Shown: positions 11,318 through 24,570 of the stretch, piece by piece
How the letters are laid out: each line of letters begins with the position of its first letter
How positions within the stretch are numbered: position 1 is the first letter of the stretch
NCBI GenBank assembly: GCA_024699855.1
Contig: JAMPIQ010000001.1
Span: 16,802,001 to 16,866,000 of the forward strand
Direction: 5' to 3'
Length of the DNA: 64,000 nt
Source: Aphelenchoides besseyi
Lineage: Eukaryota; Nematoda; Chromadorea; Rhabditida; Aphelenchoididae
The notes under the pieces: generated by a model
Database searches by the model: none
Told to the model about the DNA's origin: nothing
Seen by the model: only the letters and a program-made list of their open reading frames with translations
Made by a program: the position numbers and the translations under genes

Positions 11318-14300
11318 ATGGGTCGCGCTAAGAACAAGAAACCCAATGCTTCAACGACCCCAACGGCCGTTCAAACACCGCAACAACAATCGACGAATCT
11401 GATCGCTGTTGCCGAACCGCCTCCAACCGTCTCGTCGGTCTCACCGGCACGTCGTTCCAACGGCTCGCGTTCGCCGTCGACCGTGAACGATACGAACGAG
11501 ATTCTGAGTGCTCTGCGACCGTACGAGCAACTGTTGCCCGCGTTACGTGGTGTTGGAATGGCTAAACAGCGACTCCTGCATCAATCCCTCTACGCTGCCG
11601 GTTGTACTGCTGCTCAAGCTCTGGAAACGTATCTCAAAGACAAAACCCTTATGATGAGTCGGAACGAAAGTACCGAATCCACGGCAACCAGTGGCGGACA
11701 ATCGGTGAGTGTTTGAACGAGAGTTTTTATTCGCATTTTCAGTCCGAATCCGAAGAACTTCGTCTGCTTCTGAACTACGTTTCGGTTGAAATGGCGGCGG
11801 AGAATCTGCGGAAAGTGTGTTCGGGGCCGGATGGAAAGATTCTGCTTCGTGACGCCGAAAACAAGATTCTGAACGAGGTCGCTGCCGCTGCTCTGGCCGC
11901 TTTTGCCGCCGCCGCTTCTCGTCGTCCATCGACTAAACAGGTCGAGTACATGATGAATCCGACGGCTTCTGTCGACATGCCCGAAGACACCAACTCGCAA
12001 TCCTCCCAACTGACCGGCGTTGTTGCCGCGATGGGCGAACATGAGCGATTGGAATCGAAACAGTTCCAGAATCCGAACGCCCTAAATCCCGCCGATCCGA
12101 CCAGCGGCGTCATTCCGCCGACGAACGTTCCGATACCCGCGGAGCACGACGATCGACTACCGTGGCCTTCAGCTCTTACCCAATCTACGGGTACGAATAC
12201 GATGCCCGGAATTCCGATTAGTATATCTGGGAAAAGTTCACGGAAACGTGCAGCCCCCAATTCGATTTCCCGACGTCGTGATCGCTCCGATGGAACCGGT
12301 GAGTTGACTGATGATGGACACTTGGATCTTCTGAATAACGACGAACTGGAAAGCGAAGAAGACTATTCGGATGCTGAGTTGGACGAAGAAAGCGAACCAA
12401 TTTCGGCAGATCAATTGGATGTTTCACGGTTAGTTTCTTTACAAAACATCGTCAGAAACTTCGTGTCGAGACTTCTGATAGGAGAGAGATGACTCGCAAT
12501 TCCAAATTGCTTTTTGTTTTGCGTTTCGATTGCAGTTTTTGGTCGAAACGAAAAGTCAACAGTCTTTTAATGCAAATTTTCCAGCCATTCTGATTCACCC
12601 CTCGAAGATTTCGACTACACAGACGCACTTTTGCGATTCGCTTGTACGGTTGGTCACGTCGATATTGTGAAGTCGTTGGTGAAGATCCGTGGCTCTGCAG
12701 ACTATCAGTCAACACACACATCGAGCATGTTGATGGAGGCCTGTTGTGCCGGCCAAGAGGAAGTGACACGAGAGCTGATTGCATCGGGTGCCAATGTGAA
12801 CGCTGTTTCGGCCACTATGAACACCCCATTGATCTATGCAGCGACGGCCGGAAAGTTGGAGGTAAGGGATTGATTTTTGACGGAAATTAAAGATAATTTT
12901 TTCATTGCGTTCGACTCTTACTTCAACATCCCGAGATTCATGTGGACATGCGAAATCAAAGCGGACACACGGCTCTAATGGAGGCGTCAAGTGCCGGCAA
13001 TTTGGAGATTGTCGAATTGCTGTTGGCACGTGGTGCCGACATTTTTGCGATTGTCGAGAATGTTGATTTTAAAGTAAGTTTCGTTTCTGATGTTAACCAC
13101 ATGAAATGACGCTTATTCGACGTGATTTAGCCCGGCGATTTTTTCCAGGAATCGTCACTGTCGTTGGCTTCGTATCGTGGTCATGTGGACGTCGTTCGAA
13201 GCTTGTTGAGTCAGATGCCCGAATGTGCGGAACGAGTGGAAGAACTGCATGCCGGTTTGTTGGAGGCAGCGATGGACGGACATGTTGAGGTTGCGCGTGT
13301 TCTATTGGATAACGGTGCTCCGGTGAATTTGCCCACCGAAAACTTCGAATCGCCGTTGACTTTGGCGGCTTGTGGCGGACACTACGATCTGGTGAATTTG
13401 CTTGTGGAACGTGGTGCTGATTTGGAAGAACCTAATGACGAAGGATACACACCGTTGATGGAAGCGGCTCGTGAAGGTCATCGCGATGTCGTGGAGTTGC
13501 TCTTGGATCACGGCGCAAATGTCAACTCGAAGATTGAAGAGGGAATCGAAACACCGTTAACATTGGCAGCTTCTGGTGGTTATCTGTGAGTTGGTGGATT
13601 GAATTCAAAAAATGAATAATGAGTTTGAAGGAACATTGTGGAAATGCTGGTATCACATGGTGGCGATTTGACGATTGGCGAACGAACACCACTCTTCGAA
13701 GCAACTCAAGAAGGTCACATTGAAGTTGTCAAGTTCATTGTTAATTACTTGTTAAAAAAAATACAAAATGCTCAAGTATGTTAAAGTGATGTTCAGTTGT
13801 TCTATCTGAAGCTTTTAGTTCGTTCGCGACGATATCAGTTGCTCGTTGGTTAGTGCAGCCGAAACGAACAACATGGAATTGGTTGATTATTTTCTCGAAA
13901 AGAATGCTGATATCGTAGGTTGTGAGATTGACGCGCTCTATCTTGTTGCTTAGAACTATTTCTCAAAAGAAGGACGTACACCATTAATGGAAGCCGCAAA
14001 ACAAGGGCATTTGACGGTGATTGAGTCACTTGTTAATCGTGGAGCAGATGTATTTGTGAAGTTTAGTTTCGAGTTAACTGATTATTTTCAGGTTAACATC
14101 ATTTCTCCCACCAACGATGCAACGGCGTTGTCGTTGGCCTGTTTGTTTGGTCGTGCCGATGTTACTCAATATCTGTTGGAGCATGGAGCTAATCCCGAAG
14201 TTTCGCTGAAGGACTCGGTTTCGTGTATTATTGAGGCATCACGAAATGGTAACACCGATTGTGCACGTATAGTTCTCGACTACATTGGTGTGAAGGGAAA

Positions 14301-17300
14301 AGAAGCGGCCGCACAAGCAGCAGTTGGAAAGAAGAAGCCAACCAACGGCACGATTAACGATGTTTCAACGGCCAAAGCTGCTGAAATCAGTCAACGTCCG
14401 AAAATCAAACCCGTTTCGAAATTGCACTCGCAACAACGCGAACCAGTTACTCAGACCATCGGAACGATTTCCGTTCAACATGTTGCCTCAAAAGCACCAG
14501 GCCAACAGCAGCAATTTATCGATGCCGTACAACAACATCAACAACAATTGTGTTCGTGTAGCGACAATTCCCATCAACAACAAACGCCGGATCTTTCGAC
14601 GTTTTTGACTCAGAAAGTTTCACCTGAATGGGCAGCTGCGGCATCTGGAATCAAAGGCCCAATTCTACCAAACGGCGGACCTTCGAACTCTGCACAGAAA
14701 ACGGCAGCATCGACAGTTCGCACAACTGAGCAGCAGAAACGAGCTCCACAAAGTGCCACCGTAACGACCACAACAAAACAACGACATCCTGCCGGTTCAT
14801 CGGGAACTACTACAACAACGACCACCGCCACGATTACCGCAACTCCCGTTGATCCACAGAATGCAGCCGAAATTCTACAACAATTCCCAAATGACTTAAT
14901 GTCTTCAATGATGAACGCTGCTGCGAATGCTTCAATGGCCAATTCCAATCAAACAAATGCGGCCGCTGTTGACGAACAGATGTTGGCTCATTTCATTCAA
15001 CGCTCGTTAGTCGAACCGAAACGTCGAGATGCTGCGTGGACCGATCAAGAGTTGGGTGTTTTCAAGGTAGATAATCGTTTTTTAACAACTTGTCCACGAC
15101 CAAAATCTTTAGGATTTGGTTCGACAGAAGATGCGCGCGTTGAATCCGTCCGCCATGAACTCGTCGAATGTGGCGGCGTCGGTTCAACAACAACAAATCA
15201 CGGATCTGATCGAAGAGCATCAGGAGTTCATGGTTGCGAACATGTTGAGTGGAGCGAATTTGGTTGGTTTAGATGCCGAATGTCCTGGTTGTGCGCATTC
15301 GCATGCCGCGAATTTCGCGTCGAGTGTTCACTCGAAGCTCGGCAACGTTCCACCGCCGAACATTCTCCCGGCAGCCGGAGGTCCATTGGCTCACGTACAA
15401 ACGGCCAGCAATAACACGACACGCTCGGTAGCGAATTCATTCGTCAATACTGCTCTCATATTGAATACGTTCAGAATATTCGAACTGTCGACGACGAAAT
15501 GGATCGATTGGCACGAGCGGCGTCCGAAACCCAAATCCAACCGTCGATGAAGCGCAAAGGAAGTGCCATCAAGACACGTGCCACGTTGAGTATGCAAGCG
15601 GAATGTGTTGGCTACGGTTCAAGACAAGTGTCTGGAATGCGTAAGTTCTTAACACTGTTGTTATCAAAGGGGGAAAATGTCGGTAACTAATTTACTCTTG
15701 GCCAATTGCTTTTAATGCTTGTGCTTTTTCGGACTCAAAACTGTTCCTTATCATTTCGTTAACATGTTAGTTGTAGAGTTTTTCGGTTTCAATGTTCAGT
15801 TCATTTTCGTTGTCCATTTTTTCCACTAATTTTTTGCAGGACGCAATTCGTCGAGTCGCGAACATCCAACGGGAAGAACGGTCGCGTCGGTTACTGTCAA
15901 AGGTTTTGTTTTCACATTTTCGTTTTGAGTTGGTGGGTGAAAAGTTTTTCGTTGAATTTGTGCAGCACGTTAATGAGTGGTGGAAATACGGTGAACAACG
16001 AAACTAACGAGCGATTGAGTTCGACTGCTAAACCTTCTCGTTCTCGCCCCTCCCCTATTCTCTGACCGCCAATTTGCAGTCGTTGAGCTTCAGACTTCTC
16101 GTTCACTTTTGCATTCGCTTATTCAAACTTACCACGATTTTGGGCGGGGGAACTAATCAGTTGGAGGAGAAGATTCGTTGGAACCGGAAATCTGTTTTAG
16201 TCAAACAAAAACTCGCCGAGACCAGCGAGCTGTTACGCTCCAAATTGGACGCCATTTCGATGGACGTCACGTCCAAATCGACAACTCCTGGACAATCGGC
16301 GACAAGTGGTGGTGCCAGTTTGGAAGACGCGATGCAGAAATTTCGCGAACTTTCCGCTACCACTGCGGCCCAACAGCAACAAGTTCAACAGCAACACACT
16401 CAACTACAGCTCACGCAGCAGCAACAAGTTGTACCCCATCAGTTGCAATCATCATTCCCAATGGTCCCAAATACGACGGGTAATCGAATTGCGGGGATAA
16501 ATCGAAATTTTTGACATTTGCGTGGCTTCGGATGTTTGTTGAGTGTGTGTGTCTGATGGCAACCTTTCTAATCACAAGCACAGATTTTGGCACGAGATTC
16601 GAGACTTCGCAAACACGCACAACGTTCGCTCACACTTAGCAATCGAAACTAAAATCCGTTGGTTGTGTGCTACAAACATTTGTGCCGAGGGTTGATCATG
16701 ATTTTTGCTTTCCTTGACCTTCTACTAACTATTCCTGGATGGTTTTTTGGGAATGTGAATTGTTTTCGGGGGAAATTTACTTGCCAAATCGAATTCTGAC
16801 AACAAGATGATGACGGTGAGAAGTTTGTTGTGAAGGTGTGTGTGATTGAAAAGAAAAACTGGGGAACTTTCGACTCATGACAATGTTTTTAACTTGTGAT
16901 TTTAGGCACAATTCAAAGTCCCGTTTATTACAATCGAACGATGACTGGAACTGCCACTTCGACTGCTCTAACTGCCGAACAACAACAACAGATCATTTTC
17001 TATCAACAACAGGAGTTTCACAATCTGCAAAACTTACAAACCGCCGCTGGTCATCATCACATCACTTCGACCACCGGAGCTATACAATCAGCAACACCCT
17101 GTCATCCTGGCTCACATCATCCGACCGCTGCTCAAATGAACAATCTGAGTCAGCAGATGCACTCGACGGCGAAATTGGCACGTCGAACCGGACAACCCAT
17201 TGGCAAACATGCACCCAATTGTTCGGGACACATTCGTGCAAATATGTCGAGCCAAACAACGATCACTGGCTCCGGAACGATAACGACCGATGTTCATCAG

Positions 17301-20300
17301 GTGCCGGCCGAAGTGTCGTCGTATGTTGACATGCAAACAGATGCAAACAACGATACGGCACTAACAGTCGCGTGTGTTGGCGGTCACGCATCTTTGGTTT
17401 CATTGCTCATTCAACGAGGTGCCAGTGTTGAACATCGCGACAAGAAAGGTTTTACACCGTTGATTTTGGCTGCAACTGGCGGTCATGTCGAATGTTGTAA
17501 GCTGTTGATTGAAGCCAACTGTCAAATCGACGCTCAATCCGAACGTACCAAAGACACTGCATTATCGTTGGCTTGTTCTGGTGGACGAAAAGAAGTAAGT
17601 GGTCAATTATTTTTGGGATTCTGATCAATTATCTTTAGGTTGTTGAACTACTTTTACGTTATGGTGCCAATAAGGAACATCGAAATGTTAGCGACTACAC
17701 TCCCTTATCGTTGGCTGCTTCTGGCGGTTATGTCGACATCATTTATTTGTTGTTGGATGCAGGAGCAGAGATCAATTCTCGTACCGGCTCCAAATTGGGA
17801 ATTTCACCATTGATGTTGGCGGCAATGAATGGTCACGATGCGGCAACTTTGGTGCTTCTGGAACGCGGTTCAGACATTAACGCGCAAATTGAAACTAATC
17901 GTAACACCGCTCTCACATTGGCATGCTTCCAAGGTCGAACCGAAGTCGTGCGTTTGTTGTTGAGTTTCGGTGCCAACGTTGAACATCGAGCAAAAGTAAA
18001 AGGAAAACTGAGAATCTTGATTAATCTAAAATTTCTAGACTGGACTAACTCCTTTGATGGAAGCAGCGAATGGTGGCTACACAGATGTTGGCGCGTTGTT
18101 GTTGAAGCATGGTGCCGATCCAAATGCACCACCAGTGCCGACCTCTCGAGATACTGCATTAACAATTGCGGCCGACAAAGGACACGCAACATTCGTTTCG
18201 ATGCTTTTGAATCAGGGAGCTACTATCGACGTGAAAAACAAGAAAGGTTGTACACCGCTCTTCTTGGCATGTTCAAACGGTCATTTGGAAACGGTGAAGA
18301 TTTTGGTGAAACGACGTGCTGATGTCGATGCATTGGATAATCGAAAGACATCACCTTTGGTTGCAGCATTTCGTAAAGGCTTTGTGAAGGTAAACGAAAT
18401 GACACGGATTATTCATGTGTTGAGTTTTAAGGTCGTTGAATTCATGGTCGCTCATGTCAATCAATTCCCGAATGATTTGGAATGCCATCGATATTACAAC
18501 AATCTGACCGACCACGTAATTCATTTCGTAGTTTTCGAATCAACGATTTTTGAATTTAGGATCTTGCCAACAAAGTCAATTTGTGTTTGAACGTGATCGT
18601 CGATGCGAAAGCAAAACAAGCGGAACAAGCCAATCGAGCGGCCGAATCGCTTCTCGAACAATTGGCTGAAGAGGTGATCGAAACTCGTACGAACAATCTG
18701 ACTGTTCGATTTTCAGGAAGCTTTGGCTGAATCCAAAAAGCAGTCAAAGAAACGATTGAAAGAGAAGAAAAAAGCGAAGAAGTTGGCGAAACGAGCAGCC
18801 GAAGTCGAAATCGACGAGGACGAGAATCTGGCCGTCGAAGAGGAAGAACCTGAGAAAGTTGTTCCCGCTGAAGTCACAAAGATGTCTAAGGAACCGGAGA
18901 AACCATTGACTGTTGTTCAATCGGAACCAGCGGTCGAAGCTCAACAACCGCAGTTGTCAAAATCTCAACTCAAAAAGATGAAACAAGCGGCTGCACGAGC
19001 TGCGACTCAAAACGTTGTTTCGAAAGAAAACACTCCCGAAGAGCAGCCAGTTATAGCGGTTGAGATCGAAGATCCGCGTGTTCCGCAAACAATCAACGAT
19101 GTTCCGACCGAAACGAATGGACCCACGAAACTGTCTTCTTCAACGGCTCCAACTAACGGAAAAGAATCGCGACGACAAAATCGTGGCCGACGAAACGAAA
19201 ACGGAGCTACCGGCCAGCCAACCGCCACAACAACGGCATCACGAATCTCGATTCAACCAAATGCAACGGTCATGAGTTCGCCTCAACATTCGCCGAACAT
19301 GGGCGCCAAAACGGGTTTCACCGGCGCTGCATCGGCCGGCAACAATAGTGCCGAAGAATCGGAATGGCTGTCGGCTGGGAAACGTCGCGCATCGGTAGGT
19401 CATGGAAGCATTTGAATTGAAACCAATCGGGGTTTTTTCAGTCACGCCCCGGCAAAGAATCAAATGCTTCACGTGAAACGGTCACAAATTTGAGTGCATC
19501 ATCAACAGCAAAAGATCCACTTCGCGATTTGGTTACGTTGATGGAAGACAATCAGAACGTCTCTGATGCGTGGTCAATGACCGAACCGAACAGTAAACGA
19601 CGTGCATTCGCCATTACCGTTACATCGTCGACTGTCGCACGAATCATCGGACGTGCCGGTCAGAACATCAATGCGATTAGAGAAGCAACAAACGCGCATA
19701 TTGAAGTCGAAAAGATCGCAACACGACGCGAACAAGCGACAAGGCAAATCACAGTCAAAGGTGCACCGGATTCAATTCGGTAAGTTGTACGAATTTGCGA
19801 AAGAATCTTCAAATCGTATTTCAGAAACGCTGTGACGATGATTGATCTGTTAATTCGAGACAACGAATCTCATGTTTCTGATATCATTCGACGAGTCGTA
19901 CGCACGGATTCGTTGAATAGTCCCGCAACTGTTGCCGGTGCTCCAGTTATCTTACCGCCGATTGTCGCTCTCGAAAAGACCGCCGCAATCACGGCTACAA
20001 GTTCGACTTCGACAACCTCACAGGCCACAACTCCCAAACAACCGTCCACGACGCCAACGCCGCCATCTTCGCAGACTTCGTTTTCGGCATCGTCTGTGCG
20101 TCCAGTGTCATCGAATGCTCAACCCGCCATGACAACTCAACAACCCGCCAACGTTTCCGGAAGTGCAACGAACGTTTGGCAGCAACGAGCGGCGATCCGA
20201 AAGATGCAACAAACCAACGAGACCACAACGTCAGCAACCAGCGGAAGTACGGCAACAACTCCAGCAAATCAACCAACTCAACAGCAATCGCTTTCCGCTT

Positions 20301-22222
20301 CGACCTCCGAATCCGGAAGTCCCGCACCGCAAAACTCGTACGTACCGCAAAATTTCAATCATCAACCGCAAATCGGGTCGCAAGTCGCCGGAATGCCATT
20401 GCCAATGGCCGTTGAAATGGGAAGTGTACAAACGTCCGATCCGAACGCCATTTCGCCTCAAGATTTTGCACTTCAATTAGAAGAATTGAAACGCAAAGCT
20501 CCGGGTTTCGAGCGTCCGCATCAACAAACGTCGGTAAAATCGACGGCCGGTGGTCAAAGTGCAACAACGGAATCACGGTAAGAGAACGAGTCAAGAGAAT
20601 CGGGTTAACATCGGGCTTTTTAGCGTCGACGAAATCTCAGCAATGTTGTCCGGTTCGGCTAACGAAAACTCGCTTGGTTACTCTTTTGGTAACGATGGAA
20701 ACAAATTCATGGGTAAGTCAATTACGAAAAGTACAAATTCGATTTGCTTATGTTTAGCCGGATTGCTCGACATGCCTCCAAATTCGAATGCTACAAACAG
20801 TCACGTTGCTTCGATGGCGCTTTCCGGTGAAGATCGACGTTCAACTCAACGTCCGTTATCCGAAATTTGGGCCACTCCACCGACTACGACAAACAGTGGA
20901 ATTGGAGAGGATACAAATTTGAGCGGTTTTTCCGGTTTGTTTGGTTCCGATCCGAAATCCGCTGCTTCGTTATGGTTACCGCCATCGGATTTGAGTGGTG
21001 GAACGAAATCCGTAAAAGACGATACGTGGCTCGATTCTTCGTCCGCTTTGTTTTCATCATTGGGTCTGAACGATATGAACAACGCGAATACAATGCCGAC
21101 AAATGTTGCACCAATCGGTACTAAATCAAATTTTGGTGCTCAATCGATCGTCTCTTCGACTTCTTCAGGTCGACCACATTCGTCCACCGATTGGACTGCT
21201 GCTGGATCACCATGGTCATCGGGCAGCATGTTCGGCACTTCATCTCAACAACAACAACTTGGTACTTCGCATTGGTCAGCTGGAATGGTGAACAATGTTC
21301 AACAAATAAATAACACTCCGGGCGTGATTTCACCACCAAAGACATCGTCGATGATCACGTCGACACAACGTCCACTTCTTTCGAATTCCACGATTGCACG
21401 TCCAAGTGCTATTGGCACCCAATCGAACGCTAGTTCATCGACTGGAGCGTCAAATTCAGCTAGCGCATCGTCTCGAATGCCTCCAAATTGGCATGCAGTT
21501 TTCAATCAAGTAAGACAATTCGATTAGCCAACATTTGAATTTGTGTTTTTTGTCTTCAGATGGCTCAGCAACTTGGTGATGTTGCCGAAAAAGAGAAACA
21601 ACAAAAAGCGGCGGCTGCTCAAGCGGCACAAGCGAACGTTTACGCGCCATACGCCACGGCAGCAATGGACGATCGACTTCAATTCAATGGTCTAATGCAT
21701 GCAAGTGGTGGAATTCCAATCAACTCTACAGAACCTCAACCGCAATCGGCGTCTCATTCGTCGGTGATCAAATCGTATTTGGACTCAATGCCCAAGGACT
21801 TCGATTTGAATTTGGCATTATCGAATTCGGCAAACGAACAACTTCGACAATCCTTCTACAATCATATGGCAAGCTCTGGGAATGGTTTGCGTGGTCAATC
21901 GAACACGCCAATGCCTCGAGTTCCACCAATCGGAACGCCGTTGAACTCGCAACAACCGCCGGTCTCACAATCGGCGAACATGTTCGGCGGCCAATCGTCT
22001 CGTCTACCGCAAATGAATCCGACTGGTGGCTCAACAACTCCCGGTAGTAGTTGCTTCGTTCAACCGCCGCCCGGCTTCGGTTCGATGCCTGTGGCCGGTC
22101 AACGTTCGATGACTCCCGTACAACAAATGCAACCTCATAGTCAACCGTTGCCGAATGGAAACGCCACGGCAGCTGCATGGTCGACGTACGGATACGATAC
22201 GATGTGGAATAAACGACGTTAA
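11318..22222 (+). CDS. mask-1: ankyrin repeat and KH domain protein, MASK/ANKHD1 orthologue
   Basis: About 24 exons give roughly 2,986 aa: 11318-11704, 11743-12428, 12585-12861, ~12909-13073, 13149-13585, 13631-13775, 13819-13914, 13954-14055, 14092-15066, 15113-15427, 15475-15640, 15840-15902, 16201-16479, 16906-17594, 17639-17995, 18039-18389, 18432-18515, 18560-18673, 18717-19394, 19442-19779, 19825-20577, 20624-20712, 20758-21509, 21560-22222. Order: low-complexity N-terminus, first ankyrin block (about 360-800), Gln/Thr-rich linker, second block (about 1475-1850), Lys/Glu coiled coil, KH domain (about 2165-2235; IIGRAGQNI carries the GxxG loop), then a Ser/Asn/Gln-rich tail. MASK is a cytoplasmic scaffold in receptor kinase, Hippo/Yorkie and mitochondrial pathways. 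Uncertain points: the fourth exon lacks a canonical acceptor, and exon structure between 15902 and 16201 may include extra coding sequence. Confidence 0.95.
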
Positions 22223-23285
22223 TTGTCGTCAGAGTCTTTAAGTTCAGTGGAATTAATTATACTACAAAAACGAGTCATAAATCTACAAATCTCGTCTTCT
22301 CATTTTTGTCTGATCGCCAACTTCGTTCTCTCCACTTTTTGTGTTGTGTTCTTAGGTTTTTTCTCTCTCAAAAGTTTGGTTACGATAATACCGCGTTAAC
22401 TGGTCAAAATCGATTCATTGGTTTGAGGTTTTGTTTTTTTTCTTACTTTTTATCGCGATCGGATATCTCGACAATCCCCGCTCTTTTCTTTGTTGTTGAT
22501 TTGTGTGATAAGCGGATGTAATGTGGCTGCTATTTGAATAAAATAAGATCAATAACATCGGTTTTGAAAATCCTTAAACGACTGGTGATTATGCGGAACA
22601 AAGTTCGTGTTGAATTTGTCTCTCTCGCTTCTCTCTTCTCCACACACATTTCCTTCATTCTCGTCGTGGAGAATGCGTTCTTATTGTTCTCTTTCTTTTC
22701 GAATCATTTCTGTGGATGCGGTGTTTTTAATAAAACTTTTCAACTTTAACTCGCTAAGCCTAAGCGAGATGAACACTGTGGTCGGTTGACAGTAAAAATT
22801 CAAGCTGCAGAAGCTACAAAACCGGTTGAAAGATATTCACGGCAAATTGAACCGAACAGCACGCGGAAGTGATCGGTTGAGCTAGAATTGAATTAATTTT
22901 TATTTTTGATCGTTCAGGTACTTGTATTCGGTTAACCAAAGAACATTATGCAATCAAACAGGAGTAGAAGTTGATGGACGAATCCAAATAGTTCAAGGGC
23001 TGGTAACATGAAGATTTTCATCAGCTTTCAAAGAAACTGTGTTGAAGGCTTTACGTGGTTAATTGAACTCACGTTACGAAATAACCAGTGGTTTTGATTG
23101 TCAGTTCTTCTCACTGTTCAGTGCCCAGCGCTTAACGGGTTTCAAGCGGAAAGTCGGTGGTCTGTTAGATCGCTGATGTTTTTCAAATTCATTTTGTGCA
23201 CCTCGCTGCTGAGGTCGGCGCCACAACCGCCGATCGCCACTTCATGGGAAATATCCAATGGAACTAATGATTTTTTCCAGGCGCC
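22223..23285. other. MASK 3' UTR and intergenic
   Basis: AATAAA signals occur at 22537-22542 and near 22727. Pyrimidine-rich sequence at 22600-22700 looks like UTR. The end (ATTTTTTCCAG then GCGCC-ATG) is an acceptor just before the cytochrome c start. No gene is seen. Confidence 0.6.
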
Positions 23286-23659
23286 ATGTTGATCCCCGAA
23301 GGAGATTACGAAAAGGGAAGGAAGGTGTTCAAGCGGCTTTGTGCTACATGCCACAACGTTTCAAGCACGACGACAAAAACTGGACCAACTTTGAACGGTG
23401 TTCTGGGCCAGAAGAGTGGTGCAATTACGGGTTTTGATTATTCAGTGGCAAACACCAACATGGTGAGTGATCAGTTGCTTTCTTTTTTATCATTGAGTTT
23501 TAGGGTGTAATCTGGAAGAGAAAGATGCTTTTTGACTATTTGATGGACCCAAAGAACTACATTTCAGGAACCAAAATGGATTTTGCAGGACTCCGAGATT
23601 TACAGGAACGTGTTGACCTCATCAAGTTGCTCGAAATCGAAAAACTATTGGGTTGTTAA
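23286..23659 (+). CDS. divergent cytochrome c, C-terminus and stop supplied by a mariner end
   Basis: Two exons (23286-23462, 23504-23659; 41-bp intron) give 110 aa, the length of nematode cytochrome c. Heme attachment CATCH is at residues 19-23 and the axial Met lies in [10 protein letters not shown]. Also present are [11 protein letters not shown] and the Trp in GVIWK. Cytochrome c carries electrons between complexes III and IV in the intermembrane space. It departs from housekeeping copies at several conserved positions, so it is probably a paralogue. The last codons (TTG GGT TGT TAA) and the first AATAAA after the stop lie inside the terminal repeat of a mariner element that starts at 23648. 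Upstream of that junction the frame would continue into the membrane tail at 24135. Whether it is expressed is not visible. Confidence 0.85.
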
Positions 23660-24132
23660 TAAAGTTTTGACGGTTGCCCAATGCGTTTTATAAAATTGGA
23701 ACGAAAAAAATTGACCGGTCGGTTGGAAATTAAACGAAGTGTCAAATTTGAATTATTGGATCTGCTGTTACTCGACGTCGATACTACTGTTTTCTCGACT
23801 AATTTTGTCAGAATGGGCCTCACTCGCGAACAAGTACGACTTCTGCTTCTCAACTCGTTCTTCGCCTCCCGTCATCGATCCTTCTACACGCGCGGAATCA
23901 CCCAATTGCCCGAACGGTGGCGCCGAACCATCAACTCAAATGGCGAGTATTTTTGATGATTTGTGTTAATTTTAATAAATGAATTCTAATCTACAACGAA
24001 AACCATACTTAGGACAGTAGGCAGCTGAACAACCGAACTTCGTTCACACACTTCCAACCGACCGGTCAAATTTTTTCATTCCAAATCTAGGTCAACATGC
24101 CCCGCCCCTCCAAAACTTTATTAACAACCCAA
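23648..24132 (+). mobile_element. internally deleted mariner-family element (485 bp)
   Basis: The element is flanked by a TA target duplication (23646-23647 and 24133-24134). Its ends are inverted repeats of about 81 bp (23648-23728 and 24052-24132). The outer 22 bases match perfectly, and an inner block of 18 bases around GACCGGTC also matches perfectly, with a diverged stretch between. TTGGGTTG ends and TA duplications are typical of Tc1/mariner elements. The interior keeps a short frame resembling the two ends of a mariner transposase, so about two thirds of a 1.3-kb element is missing. It is non-autonomous. It lies inside a cytochrome c-like reading frame. Confidence 0.88.
23813..23956 (+). 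pseudogene. remnant of mariner transposase (start joined to C-terminus)
   Basis: The 47-codon frame ends with SFYTRGITQLPERWRRTI and then NSNGEYF. This matches the family's C-terminal pattern (FY..GI..LP.RW...I...G.YF). The first residues (MGLTREQVRLLLLNSFF) may derive from the transposase N-terminus. The DDD catalytic core is absent. The frame lies within the inverted repeats of the element at 23648-24132. Confidence 0.75.
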
Positions 24133-24134
24133 TA

Positions 24135-24269
24135 AATGAGGATGCAGAAGGTTCGAAGTTAAAGAAGTTCGTCGGAAAATTCTGTTTCACAGTCGCAGCA
24201 GGACTTACCATTTACGTTCTGAGTTATCACGGCAAAATGGCGCTTGATAAACTCTACAATCGCAATTGA
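24135..24269 (+). pseudogene. orphaned C-terminal membrane tail of the cytochrome c gene
   Basis: Forty-four codons plus stop, directly after the right-hand TA of the mariner. Joined across the TA to codon 107 of the cytochrome c gene, it forms an uninterrupted frame. The tail has a hydrophilic lead, a hydrophobic helix (KFCFTVAAGLTIYVLSY) and a basic end (KLYNRN). It resembles the tails of the downstream copies at 24953, 25080 and 25735, especially in the alternating AAG-T pattern. No start codon of its own makes sense, so it is probably untranslated now. Confidence 0.7.
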
Positions 24270-24570
24270 AATGGTTAGGACGTTTATAAATGGTTGCATG
24301 TGTTAATTGAAAATAAACCGAATACACAAAATGAGTGCAATAGATGCAAAAGTTTTTAATACCTTTTTTATACTTTTTCTTTATCCCCCTAACTAATCGG
24401 CAATGATGGGGAGAAAGTGGAGTTGACGATCGCAAGCAAAGTGTTGAACTTATAGATTGGAGTATGGAGAGTACGTATTTGAAATTTGTTTTGTAAGATA
24501 CGAACTTTTACTGAGTAAATTTTTGACTTGAAATTAACACTGAAATCGGTTTTTCTAATTAAACCATATC

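Noticed and set aside
14056..14091. Reading through the 36-bp MASK intron as exon
   Set aside because: It has standard donor and TTTTCAG acceptor and would insert a non-ankyrin stretch into a repeat, so splicing is preferred.
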